Part shown: positions 1-8,071 of the stretch, one piece after another
Layout of the letters: each line of letters starts with the position of its first letter
How positions within the stretch are numbered: the first letter of the stretch is position 1
Assembly: GCA_964251965.1 (NCBI GenBank)
Contig: CAXULQ010000007.1
Coordinates: forward strand, 1 to 64,000
Source: Mucilaginibacter_A sp964251965
GTDB taxonomy: Bacteria; Bacteroidota; Bacteroidia; Sphingobacteriales; Sphingobacteriaceae
Direction of reading: 5' to 3'
Length of the DNA: 64,000 nt
Position numbers and translations under genes: made by a program
Notes under the pieces: model-generated
What the model saw: only the letters and a program-made list of their open reading frames with translations
Told to the model about the DNA's origin: nothing
Database searches by the model: none

Positions 1-165
1 GGCGGTTATGTCATCTCTTAAAACTTTGCTGGTTATGGTTTGGCCGCAGGCAACGGACGACAGTAAGCAAATGGCAGAAAAGAAGAACCTGATAAAGAAG
101 CTATGATAGTTATTAACCATATTGAAAGTATAATAAAATAAAAGGAGCAGCAGGTTTAGCCCGTT

Positions 166-580
166 TTGTTGGTTGTGAAATCAAACAAAGGAGTAAGCTG
201 CCCCCGCTGCTGTAGTGGCAAGGTAGTAAAAAGCGGTAAAAAAAAGACAGGCATCCAGAATATCCGTTGCAAGGTATGTGGCTTGCAATTCCAGGAAGGG
301 TTTTTTACTGGGGTACAGATAGACGAACAGTGGCCTTATGTGGGAAACAAGCACAAGAAAGTGTGGCTTCTGTAGGCCATTTGTAAACAAAGCGGAGAAA
401 TCCTGGCAGCAAACTGGGGCAAAAGAAACAAAGAAAGTAAAGGCTTTGTTGAAAAAGCTACAGGAAGTGGAAATCAGTTTCTATTGTACGGACAACTGGA
501 GGGCATTCATGGAAGTGTTGCCGAAAGAAAACCGCCATCTATGAACGTAACATTAGAACATCATACCTTTGATAACGCAA
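166..580 (+). pseudogene. IS1-family transposase remnant (InsA/InsB-like)
   Basis: The first frame carries a Cys4 zinc ribbon (CPRC ... RCKVCG) like InsA of IS1, followed by VGNKHKKVWLL, which resembles the start of the IS1 InsB catalytic part (DE-W-FVGKK-KVWL). After a stop at about 375 the similarity moves to other frames (SGEILAANWGKR; YCTDNWRAFMEVLPKENRH, like the IS1 YTD-W-AY-VLP stretch). There is no ATG and at least two frame breaks, so it is dead. Bases 1-165 show nothing codable. No terminal inverted repeats were recognised. Family assignment rests on remembered motifs. Confidence 0.7.
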
Positions 581-762
581 CATAGCTGTAAATGATGTTA
601 TTTTTTGTATGCTGTTTTTAGCCTGCATTATTTCAGTGTTTTTATATCATCACTTGGCGAAATTTACTTTGCCTTCTAATACATTCTGGTAAGCAATTCT
701 ATATTAATCCGGCTTGCTAATTCCCAAATTTTCATGTTTATGCAAATCAGGGTTTTGAATAA

Positions 763-888
763 TTAGGGCGATAAAAGAAGCAATGCTTTTCCTGGAAAGG
801 TAAGTGCTGCATCAGGCTGTTCCTTTAATGCTTTAATCACATATTCTGCAAGGCTGCCACTTGCTCCGATGATGATGGCTTTTTTCAT
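763..888 (-). pseudogene. N-terminal fragment of an NAD(P)-binding (SDR/NmrA-like) protein, ended by a palindromic-element arm
   Basis: This 41-codon frame begins MKKAIIIGASGSLAEYVIKAL, a typical Rossmann GxSGxL start of epimerase/NmrA-like proteins. After about 35 residues it runs into the dispersed element arm (770-783), whose translation LLLLSP supplies the last residues and the stop. It is far too short to fold as an enzyme, so I read it as the leftover 5' end of a deleted gene. The element sits exactly at the break. Confidence 0.6.
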
Positions 889-994
889 ACTACTGTTTTT
901 ATCAGCTATTTTTTATCGCCTGTAAGATTATTACTATGATGGCTGTTGTATCCAGTGTCTTTTCATCATCTAAACCTTCTTTATACGAAATCAA

Positions 995-1834
995 TTATTC
1001 CGGTTTCGGAGCCAGTTCGCCATACCAATAGGCAGAGGTAACGCCTCCGTCCATTAAAAAGTCGCTTCCGGTGATAAATGCGCCATCCCTGCCCATTAAT
1101 AAAGCACCTAAAACGCCTACTTCATCCGGTGTTCCTGCTCTTCCGGCCGGAGAAATTTCCAGCATCCGGCGGTAACCTTCGCCTCGTGGTCCGCTCAATT
1201 CGTCGTTGGCAAGCGGTGTCATGATGATCCCAGGACTAATCGTATTGATCCGGGCACCACGTTTGCCCCAACGTACAGCTTCCGCTTTTACCCGGAGCGA
1301 ATTTCCTCTTTTTGATAACTGATAGGCATTTAAAGAACTATCCGCGGCATCAGCTTTTAAAAATGAAAGTGATAATAACTCTTCTACAGGCGTGGTTGCT
1401 AAGGCTTTATCTTGTTCTGGCGTTAGTGATGGTAAACGATATCCTGACTGAGAAGCAATTACTACACCGGAACCACCATTTTCAATCACATAACCAAACT
1501 CTTCCAATACGAGTGCCGTGCCATACAAATCCACCTGAAATATCGCGGATGGCGATGCTTGAGAAGGAGAAACGCCGGCAGCGTGTATCAAGCCCGTAAT
1601 GCCACCAATTTTTTGTGCTGTTTCAATAAGCATATGAACTGATTCCCTGGACGACACATCAACAATTGTTGTGCTCACTACAAAACCTGCATCGCTTAGT
1701 ACTTTTGCAGCCGCTTCACTGTTTTTTTGGTGGAGGTCAGCAAGCAATATATGTTTTCCCGCACCTACGCGCCGGGCAATTGCTTGTCCGATTGATCCGG
1801 CACCAATAACTACGATAACTGAATTATTTTTCAT
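995..1834 (-). CDS. SDR family NAD(P)-dependent oxidoreductase
   Basis: This 279-residue short-chain dehydrogenase has the normal length for a classical SDR. Visible features are the Rossmann glycine motif GAGSIGQAIA near residues 11-20, an HAAG equivalent of NNAG near 85, a catalytic Ser region ASQSGY near 130, the active-site Y-x-x-x-K (YQLSK, Tyr171/Lys175) and the cofactor-binding SPGIIMTPL segment. It should be a soluble cytoplasmic enzyme reducing or oxidising a carbonyl/alcohol; the substrate cannot be told. It is the downstream gene of a minus-strand group with the aldo/keto reductase remnant (11-bp gap) and the DUF4440 gene. An AraC regulator is transcribed divergently and may control the group. 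Confidence 0.9.
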   Translation of the reverse strand: MKNNSVIVVIGAGSIGQAIARRVGAGKHILLADLHQKNSEAAAKVLSDAGFVVSTTIVDVSSRESVHMLIETAQKIGGITGLIHAAGVSPSQASPSAIFQVDLYGTALVLEEFGYVIENGGSGVVIASQSGYRLPSLTPEQDKALATTPVEELLSLSFLKADAADSSLNAYQLSKRGNSLRVKAEAVRWGKRGARINTISPGIIMTPLANDELSGPRGEGYRRMLEISPAGRAGTPDEVGVLGALLMGRDGAFITGSDFLMDGGVTSAYWYGELAPKPE

Positions 1835-1845
1835 GATTATATGAT

Positions 1846-2049
1846 TTATTTTCCTACCCGTTTTTGCAAATGGGCCGGATAGCGGTCGCCCTGAACAGTC
1901 GTTTTTGCAAAAGCATCATCAATTGCTTTAATATCAGCAGCTGAAAGATCAACAGATGCGCCCGGGCCGTAACCAAAACTTAAACCCATACAGCCCAAAC
2001 CAATCGCTGATACTTCTAATCCATTGTTCCCTAATTTTCTCTTTTGCAT
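1846..2049 (-). pseudogene. Aldo/keto reductase with a large internal deletion
   Basis: The 67-residue frame joins a perfect AKR N-terminus (MQKRKLGNNGLEVSAIGLGC, then MGLSFGYGP) directly to an AKR C-terminus (DLSAADIKAIDDAF ... QGDRYPAHLQKRVG). Family members are about 320-330 residues, so roughly 260 residues including the Tyr/Lys/His active site are missing, with the frame preserved. Catalytic function is impossible. It lies between the SDR and DUF4440 genes in the same direction, suggesting the intact operon once encoded SDR plus AKR. Confidence 0.85.
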
Positions 2050-2083
2050 ATCGTTATAGTTTTTCTATTATTTTGAATTGGGA

Positions 2084-2521
2084 TTATTTGTCAAGAACAC
2101 TTGCTTTCATGGCCAGTACCTGCCAGCTTTTTTTGTTATTTTCTCTGGTGAAAACTTCCATGTAGGAAAGATGGAGTTCAACTTTGTTTCCTGCTACGGT
2201 AACCGAAAATTTACCTTTGCCCGAAACAATAGCTGTATTGCCCGAAACCGTAGCTGTGTTCTCCTCAACCTTAATATTGTTATGCACAAACGAACCGCTT
2301 TTTAATCGACTGATATATTGCTTTTTAAGCTGACTATTTCCATCAGAACCGATCACGAAAAATTTTTCATGAAAGGCTTTTTCTAATAAATCAACCTTGT
2401 TTTCCACTTCCCACTTAAATATATCATCGGATAATTTAAGTACTTCCTTTTCTGCGTTTGTTTGCGAAAATGATTGTAAGCTTATAAAAAGCAAAAGGGT
2501 TAAAAGACTTGTTTTTATCAT
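2084..2521 (-). CDS. Secreted DUF4440/SnoaL-like (NTF2-fold) protein
   Basis: The 145-residue protein has a signal peptide (MIKTSLLTLLLFISLQSFSQ), then a helix followed by strands typical of the NTF2-like DUF4440 family (LSDDIFKWEVENKVDLLEKAFHE; a SGNTAIVSGKGKF strand pair; a YMEVFTRENN-SWQVLAMKAS C-terminus). Family members are small cone-shaped proteins, some enzymatic and some ligand-binding; no catalytic residues can be assigned. It is the first gene of the minus-strand group that includes the aldo/keto reductase remnant and the SDR. Its upstream region is shared with the divergent AraC regulator. Confidence 0.75.
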   Translation of the reverse strand: MIKTSLLTLLLFISLQSFSQTNAEKEVLKLSDDIFKWEVENKVDLLEKAFHEKFFVIGSDGNSQLKKQYISRLKSGSFVHNNIKVEENTATVSGNTAIVSGKGKFSVTVAGNKVELHLSYMEVFTRENNKKSWQVLAMKASVLDK

Positions 2522-2572
2522 GATTGTTAGTTTTTGATTGAGTAGATGTTCATATTTTATTCAGGATTTTTT

Positions 2573-2662
2573 GATGCTTCTTTTATCACCTAAAATCTTA
2601 TGGTTGATGCTGTATTTCATAACTATGTTTTTTCGATTTTATAAACAGTGCTTCTTTTATCG
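2573..2662. repeat. Dispersed palindromic element, two direct arms
   Basis: Two copies of the arm TGCTTCTTTTATC (2575-2587 and 2649-2661) lie in direct orientation about 74 bp apart, in the 289-bp space between the DUF4440 gene and the divergent AraC regulator. Elsewhere in the window the arms are inverted, so this copy is rearranged. Nothing else was recognised in this intergenic stretch. Confidence 0.7.
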
Positions 2663-2810
2663 TCCAATTTTCTGATACAAAGCTGAGAACTATCTGCCGG
2701 GGATTTTATATACAGATTACGGTTTCTCTTACCAATATTACTGATGCAGTTTTCAGTGCTTCTGATAAACTATTGCATTGTTAAATTTGTAACAGCAAAA
2801 CAATCGGGAT

Positions 2811-3707
2811 ATGGAAGAAATAGTAAAAATTGAAAGCGTAACGGCGTATAATAAAATGCGAGGCGTAGAAACCCTGCACCCTTTAGTTACAGTGATCGAT
2901 TTATCAAAAGCAGAACCAATGCCTGCCCAAACCTTTAATTTTGGCTTGTATGCTATTTTTTTAAAAGAGTTAAATTGCGGCGAACTGAAATACGGCCGTA
3001 ACAATTACGATTACCAGGAAGGCACGTTAGTTTTTATCGCTCCCGGCCAGGTAATGGGCGTACAGCCAAACGTAAAAACATTTGAACCGAAAGGCTGGGC
3101 CTTGCTTTTCCATCCGGAATTGATAAAAGGGACAACTTTAGGCAAACATATTCAGGATTATTCTTTCTTTTCTTATGATGTAAACGAAGCATTGCACCTT
3201 TCTGAAAAGGAACGGCAAATGGTGTTGGATTGCTTTGAAAAGATAAAATACGAGTTGCAGCAATCTATTGATAAACACAGCAAAACGCTGATCGCTTCTA
3301 ACTTAGAATTGTTTTTAAATTACTGCACCCGTTTTTACGACCGCCAGTTTATCACCAGGGATAATGCCCATAAAGGGATTTTAGAAAAATTTGAAGAATT
3401 ACTGAACGGCTATTTTGCGTCTGATAAACCACAACTTTTAGGTTTGCCTTCGGTAGCATATTGCGCTGATCAGTTGCATCTATCGGCAAATTATTTTGGT
3501 GATCTGATCAAAAAAGAAACCGGCAAATCCGCACAGGAATACATTCAAGCTAAATTGATGGATGTTGCCAAAGAAAAAATATTTGATAACAGCAAATCCG
3601 TCAGCGAGATTGCTTATAAACTGGGTTTTAAGTATCCGCAGCATTTTACCCGCTTGTTTAAGCAGCGCATAGGGCACACGCCGAATGAATATCGAATGCT
3701 GAACTGA
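2811..3707 (+). CDS. AraC family transcriptional regulator
   Basis: The 298-residue protein has an N-terminal cupin-like sensing part (about 20-160; GTLVFIAPGQVMGV) and a C-terminal double helix-turn-helix AraC domain (about 205-298). In the latter, SANYFGDLIKKETGKSAQEY marks the first HTH and SVSEIAYKLGFKYPQHFTRL the second, with the classic GxTPxEYR ending. It should be a cytoplasmic DNA-binding regulator. It is divergent from the DUF4440-AKR-SDR group, the usual arrangement for a local activator. The ligand is unknown. The ATG start gives the full domain. Confidence 0.92.
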   Translation: MEEIVKIESVTAYNKMRGVETLHPLVTVIDLSKAEPMPAQTFNFGLYAIFLKELNCGELKYGRNNYDYQEGTLVFIAPGQVMGVQPNVKTFEPKGWALLFHPELIKGTTLGKHIQDYSFFSYDVNEALHLSEKERQMVLDCFEKIKYELQQSIDKHSKTLIASNLELFLNYCTRFYDRQFITRDNAHKGILEKFEELLNGYFASDKPQLLGLPSVAYCADQLHLSANYFGDLIKKETGKSAQEYIQAKLMDVAKEKIFDNSKSVSEIAYKLGFKYPQHFTRLFKQRIGHTPNEYRMLN

Positions 3708-3721
3708 TTTTTTTGTTTAGG

Positions 3722-3880
3722 CCTGCGAAGTTAACTCACAAAATGCTGGATTACTGTGCGGAAAACAATATTGTTTCTGAAATAGAAATGATCGACATGA
3801 AAGATATTCAAGCTGCTTACGACCGTATGGTTAAAGGTGATGTTCGTTACCGATTTGTGATTGATATGGCTACTTTATAA
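3722..3880 (+). pseudogene. C-terminal remnant of a zinc-type NAD(P)-dependent alcohol dehydrogenase
   Basis: An open frame without a start codon encodes LTHKMLDYCAENNIVSEIEM ... AAYDRMVKGDVRYRFVIDMATL and then stops. This is the end of medium-chain zinc alcohol dehydrogenases of the YahK/cinnamyl-ADH type (ML-FCAEHNI-S-IE-I; RM-KSDV-YRFVID). Only about 50 of 350 residues remain, directly downstream of the AraC gene. Confidence 0.75.
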
Positions 3881-3997
3881 ACTGATGGCTTAACCAATCT
3901 TCTGACTTTACAGAATGATTTTGTATCGATAATAGAACTTAGAATTACTAATTTGTTGGCGGATTTTAAATGTAGTTTTCAATATCAAAATAGTTCT

Positions 3998-4080
3998 ATG
4001 CTTCTTTTATCGATAAAAAATAAATTGTGGGTTTTTGGTGCTGTTTTTATACATACTTTTTTAGCTGGTAAAAACAGTAT
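3998..4080. repeat. Both palindromic element families inside the GH51 signal-peptide coding region
   Basis: ATGCTTCTTTTATCG at 3998 (start codon plus MLLLS) is an arm of the first family. GCTGTTTTTATAC at 4040-4052 and GGTAAAAACAGTAT at 4067-4080 form an inverted pair of the second family. Both are read in frame as part of the secretion signal. Confidence 0.65.
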
Positions 4081-5998
4081 GGCACAAACAAAAGTTTTTA
4101 AAATTCAGGCTAACCAGGTCAAAGCAGAAATACAACCAACCATTTGGGGTATCTTTTTTGAAGATATCAACATGGGCGCAGACGGTGGGATTTATGCCGA
4201 ATTAGTCAAAAACCGTTCGTTTGAATTCTATTCGCCGTTAATGGGTTGGACGGTTGCCGGAAAAGCTCACCAGGAAGGCAATGTACTGGTTCTCAACCGA
4301 AAAGAAATTAATACGGCAAACCCGAAGTACATCCAGGTAACCGTAAATAATGCCGATAAAGGAAGCTTGAGTTTAACCAACGAAGGTTTCCGCGGAATGG
4401 GCATCAAAAAAGGTTTGCGTTACGATTTTTCGGTAATGTACCGGCAGCAATCCGCAAACGTGAAATTACACCTGGAACTGATCAACCCAAAAGGCGAAGT
4501 TATCGCGACAGGTTTGTTATCACCAACCGAAACCGGCAACAATTGGCACAAACAAGCCGTAAGCTTTAACGCAACAGAAACAGAGCAAAAAGCCAAATTA
4601 AATATCTGGTTTGAAGGGAATGGAAAAATTGATTTGGATATGATTTCCCTTTTTCCGGAAGATACCTGGAAAAAGCGACCCGGCGGCATGCGTGCCGATA
4701 TGATCCAGTTACTGGCCGATATGAAACCTGGCTTTATCCGTTTTCCCGGTGGCTGTATCGTGGAAGGAAGAGATTTGGCCAACCGTTATCAGTGGAAAAA
4801 CACCATCGGCCCGATCGAAAAAAGGCAATTGATTATAAACCGTTGGAACACGGAATTTGCCAACAAACTAACGCCTGATTATTTTCAAACTTTCGGCCTT
4901 GGCTTCTTCGAATACTTCCAACTGGCCGAAGATATTGGTGCAGAACCGCTGCCAATTTTAAATGCTGGCATGGCCTGTCAGTTCAATTCGGCAGAAGTGG
5001 TTGCTTTAGATGAATTGGATCCATACGTTCAGGATGCTTTGGATTTGATTGAGTTTGCCAACGGAAATGTAAACACGCATTGGGGAAAAGTACGTGCGGA
5101 TATGGGCCATCCGGCTCCTTTTAATTTAAAAATGATGGGCGTAGGAAACGAAAACTGGGGCCCGCAATATTTAGAGCGCCTTCAAATTTTTACGAAAGCC
5201 ATCAAATCAAAATATCCAAATATTAAGCTGGTTAACAGTTCTGGTACTGATCCGAACGGAGACCGTTTTGATTATTTAAACACGGCCTTGCGCAAAGTAA
5301 ATGCTGATTTAATAGACGAACATTATTACCGCCGGCCAGAATGGTTTTTAGAAAATGCGGCTCGTTATGATAATTATCCGCGTAACAGCTCTAAAATATT
5401 TGCCGGGGAATATGCAGCCCAAAGCGACAAAACGGTAAGCGTAAACAATAAAAATAATTGGCGTGCTGCTTTGTCTGAAGCGGCTTTTATGACTGGTTTG
5501 GAACGAAATGCCGATGTGGTTTCCATGGCTTCTTATGCGCCGCTGTTTGCACATGTTGATGGCTGGCAATGGACACCGGATTTGATTTGGGTAGATAACT
5601 TGCGCTCTTACGGAACGGCCGATTACCAGGTGCAAAAACTTTTTTCAACCAATAAAGGCACACAGGAAATACCAATTTTATTGGAAGATAAAGCTGTTGA
5701 AGGCAAAGACGGCTTCTATGCCTGCGCCGCTTTGGATAAGGTAACCAACGAAATCATCTTGAAAGTAGTTAACACTTCTTCCAAAACCCAAAACGCAGAT
5801 TTTGTAATTGATGGCGCAAAATTGCGGCGTAAAAGCAGTATCACGTTTTTAACAAGCGAAAATTTAGATCAGGTTAATTCTTTTGATAACCCTTCCGCAG
5901 TTAGTCCTAAAACAACAGAAGCCGAGGTTCAAAACCAAAAATTGCAATTGCAGCTTAAACCAAACTCGTTAAATGTAATACGCTTAAAAAAAGCATAA
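3998..5998 (+). CDS. Secreted alpha-L-arabinofuranosidase (GH51)
   Basis: The enzyme should release terminal arabinofuranose from arabinan/arabinoxylan in the periplasm or at the surface. The ATG at 3998 gives 666 residues with an N-terminal signal peptide ending near SMAQ; an in-frame TTG at 3953 seems less likely. The mature protein begins with the GH51 signature WGIFFEDINMGADGGIYAEL, carries a CBM-like beta domain, then a TIM barrel with acid/base Glu in GVGNENWG (about residue 385) and nucleophile Glu in FAGEYAA (about 471), then a C-terminal beta domain. Oddly, the signal-peptide coding region contains both palindromic element families. A tight hairpin follows the stop. Confidence 0.93.
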   Translation: MLLLSIKNKLWVFGAVFIHTFLAGKNSMAQTKVFKIQANQVKAEIQPTIWGIFFEDINMGADGGIYAELVKNRSFEFYSPLMGWTVAGKAHQEGNVLVLNRKEINTANPKYIQVTVNNADKGSLSLTNEGFRGMGIKKGLRYDFSVMYRQQSANVKLHLELINPKGEVIATGLLSPTETGNNWHKQAVSFNATETEQKAKLNIWFEGNGKIDLDMISLFPEDTWKKRPGGMRADMIQLLADMKPGFIRFPGGCIVEGRDLANRYQWKNTIGPIEKRQLIINRWNTEFANKLTPDYFQTFGLGFFEYFQLAEDIGAEPLPILNAGMACQFNSAEVVALDELDPYVQDALDLIEFANGNVNTHWGKVRADMGHPAPFNLKMMGVGNENWGPQYLERLQIFTKAIKSKYPNIKLVNSSGTDPNGDRFDYLNTALRKVNADLIDEHYYRRPEWFLENAARYDNYPRNSSKIFAGEYAAQSDKTVSVNNKNNWRAALSEAAFMTGLERNADVVSMASYAPLFAHVDGWQWTPDLIWVDNLRSYGTADYQVQKLFSTNKGTQEIPILLEDKAVEGKDGFYACAALDKVTNEIILKVVNTSSKTQNADFVIDGAKLRRKSSITFLTSENLDQVNSFDNPSAVSPKTTEAEVQNQKLQLQLKPNSLNVIRLKKA

Positions 5999-6006
5999 TT
6001 AATTTG

Positions 6007-6036
6007 ATACTGTTTTTACCGGCATAAAAACAGTAT
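6007..6036. terminator. Compact hairpin after GH51; second-family palindrome, possible terminator
   Basis: ATACTGTTTTTA and TAAAAACAGTAT face each other across a 6-base loop nine bases after the GH51 stop, giving a 12-bp perfect stem. It may stop transcription, but the same sequence recurs elsewhere (15426, 16054 and others), so it is also a repeat family member. The rest of the 300-bp gap to the cytochrome gene shows only a short unrecognised frame (MNLKLAIVSAGSF) with no support. Confidence 0.55.
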
Positions 6037-6299
6037 TGATTATGAATTTAAAACTTGCAATCGTTAGTGCGGGTTCTTTCCAAAGCCTGAGTAAAAACTT
6101 GAAAAACTTTCGGAAGATGTAAGAAAAGGGGCTTTAAAAGTGCTATCAATGAAGGAAGAAATTTTATGGTTATAAACTGCAGAACAAAGAATATGAATAA
6201 GTCTTATTGATGAACGGGAATTCTAAAAATTTCAAAAAACCGTTATCGCTTATTTAAGTTTTCTTATTGTTGGTACAACAAAACAGCCTATAAAAAATA

Positions 6300-6752
6300 A
6301 TGAAATACATCTTTTTAACACTTACCGGTTTATCTTTATTTGCTTCCACTGCCTTTGCACAAAGCAAAAAAACAGTATCAAAAAAAGCACCTGTAAAAAA
6401 AGCATTTGTTTCGCCTGTTACAAACGCTTCTATCGAAAACGGTAAACTTATCTACACGCAAAATTGCCTGTCGTGCCATCAGGCGGATGGTTATGGCGCA
6501 CCAAACATGAACCCGCCTTTAATTAAAACGAGTTATGTTTTAGGTGATAAAAAACGCATCATCGGCGTAGTAATTAACGGGTTAAGCCATGTGGATATCG
6601 ACGGCAATCCTTATCAAAACGTAATGCCATCGTTTAGTAACCTTAAAGATAAAGAAATTGCAGATGTGCTTACTTACGTTCGTAACAGCTTTGGAAACAA
6701 AGCAAGTGCCGTTACCGAAGCGGAAGTTAAAGCAGAAAGAAGCAAAAAGTAG
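6300..6752 (+). CDS. Periplasmic monoheme c-type cytochrome
   Basis: The 150-residue protein has a signal peptide (MKYIFLTLTGLSLFASTAFA), a Lys-rich linker, and a class I cytochrome c domain with heme-binding CLSCH (Cys56, Cys59, His60) and a likely Met axial ligand in NVMPSFSNL. It should act as a soluble periplasmic electron carrier or as the electron acceptor of a dehydrogenase. No dehydrogenase partner is adjacent; neighbours are GH51 upstream and a convergent hydrolase downstream. The Lys/Ala-rich tail after the domain is not functionally informative. Confidence 0.9.
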   Translation: MKYIFLTLTGLSLFASTAFAQSKKTVSKKAPVKKAFVSPVTNASIENGKLIYTQNCLSCHQADGYGAPNMNPPLIKTSYVLGDKKRIIGVVINGLSHVDIDGNPYQNVMPSFSNLKDKEIADVLTYVRNSFGNKASAVTEAEVKAERSKK

Positions 6753-6821
6753 CAGCTTTTTCAAAGTCCGAATTTGAAATAGTTGCAAAGATGAAACATA
6801 AGCGCAATTCCAAAAGCTGGT

Positions 6822-7916
6822 TTACTTGCTTGCTTCTTTCAAAAAATTTCCGATCTGCTCATTCAAAAATTTAGCATCGGCTGGGTTGCTGGCGGCTCCG
6901 GCGGTATGGCCCCAAAGGGAAGGAATTGGCTTTAACGTAACACCGGGAATAAATGCAGCTTCATACCGGGCATCAGTTAGTGGGAAATACAAATCTGTTT
7001 CGGAGGGCATATACAAGAACGGGACTTTAATAGATCGCAGCGCTTTTTCAACATCTCCGCCAAAACCTGCGGTAGTGCCCACATCATGATGCTCCCAAGT
7101 TCGCATCTGCGAAATTAGGTCATTAGCATCGGCGCCGGGGATAAAATGGGTACGGTAGTTTTCAAGCACTTTTTCAAAGGTAGTGCCGGCCGGGGCAGAA
7201 GCGCGCCATAGTTCTTTTCTCCACCATTCCTGCGAATAAAGCCAGCCAGCCCAAACGACAGAAAAAGCTTCCAGGCCTTTTTTAGGAGGCGTTTTGTAAT
7301 CACCATTTTGGAAAGCCTCATCAGCGGTTAAAGCGGCAATCTGTCCTTCCAAACGCACAACGCCGTGCGGGTAATTTTTTGCCGTACCGGATGTAGCTAC
7401 AATTCGGTCGGCAAAAACAGGGTAACTTACTGCCCACTGAAAAGCCTGTTGCGCACCCATCGAAAAACCGATCAATGCCCTAAGATGGGTAATCTTTAGT
7501 TCCTGCACCAAAAGCCGGTGTACAGCTTCTACATTATCACGAATAGTCATCAGCGGAAAACGCGGGCCATGAAAAGGTTCGGGCGTATTGCTGGGAGAAG
7601 ATGAACGGCCATTACCAAAAAGTTCTGTTGCTACGAGGAAAAGTTTAGTGGTGTCCAAAGCTTTCCCCGGCCCGATCAACCATTCGTAACCATGATAATT
7701 TGCCATGTAATGCGAAGGCAACAGCACTACATTAGTGTGCGCGGCATTTAAATGTCCGTAAGTTCCGTAAATTAGATGTGCCTCCGGAAGCACAGTGCCG
7801 CTTTCTGTTTTAAAGTTTTGGATAATATATTCATGCCTCACAGCACCATCCACACGTTTTGTAGTTTGTGCAAAAAGGCTTTGAGAGAAAAATAGCAGTA
7901 AAAGAAGCTTTTTCAT
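6822..7916 (-). CDS. Exported alpha/beta hydrolase of the homoserine O-acetyltransferase (MetX)-like family
   Basis: The start is placed at the ATG that begins MKKLLLLLFFSQSLFAQ, a clear signal peptide, giving 364 residues; an upstream in-frame ATG at 7955 adds a Cys-rich stretch unlike a leader. The fold shows the nucleophile elbow GFSMGAQQA and a late Asp/His pair (SETDLYFPLTDARY; SLWGHTAG), as in MetX-like hydrolases. True MetX enzymes are cytoplasmic, so export argues for an ester- or lactone-hydrolase role rather than methionine synthesis. It is convergent with the cytochrome c gene. The substrate is unknown. Confidence 0.85.
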   Translation of the reverse strand: MKKLLLLLFFSQSLFAQTTKRVDGAVRHEYIIQNFKTESGTVLPEAHLIYGTYGHLNAAHTNVVLLPSHYMANYHGYEWLIGPGKALDTTKLFLVATELFGNGRSSSPSNTPEPFHGPRFPLMTIRDNVEAVHRLLVQELKITHLRALIGFSMGAQQAFQWAVSYPVFADRIVATSGTAKNYPHGVVRLEGQIAALTADEAFQNGDYKTPPKKGLEAFSVVWAGWLYSQEWWRKELWRASAPAGTTFEKVLENYRTHFIPGADANDLISQMRTWEHHDVGTTAGFGGDVEKALRSIKVPFLYMPSETDLYFPLTDARYEAAFIPGVTLKPIPSLWGHTAGAASNPADAKFLNEQIGNFLKEASK

Positions 7917-8071
7917 AATAAGAATTAAATAAATTTGGCAGCAAAAAAAGTTCAACCTAAATCAAATATATTAATAAGAAGTTAAGCTGTGTTCATCAAA
8001 AGGAAATGAGTTTAACGGAAATTGGTAAAGTAAAGGCTGAATTAAACAAAACTATCAGGCATTAAATCGAT

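Noticed and set aside
6374..6390. AAAAAACAGTATC in the cytochrome gene as a second-family element arm
   Set aside because: It lies in an A-rich Lys-coding stretch and lacks the conserved outer bases and a partner arm.
6822..7916. Cytoplasmic homoserine O-acetyltransferase (metX)
   Set aside because: A clear signal peptide and no methionine genes nearby make a biosynthetic role unlikely.
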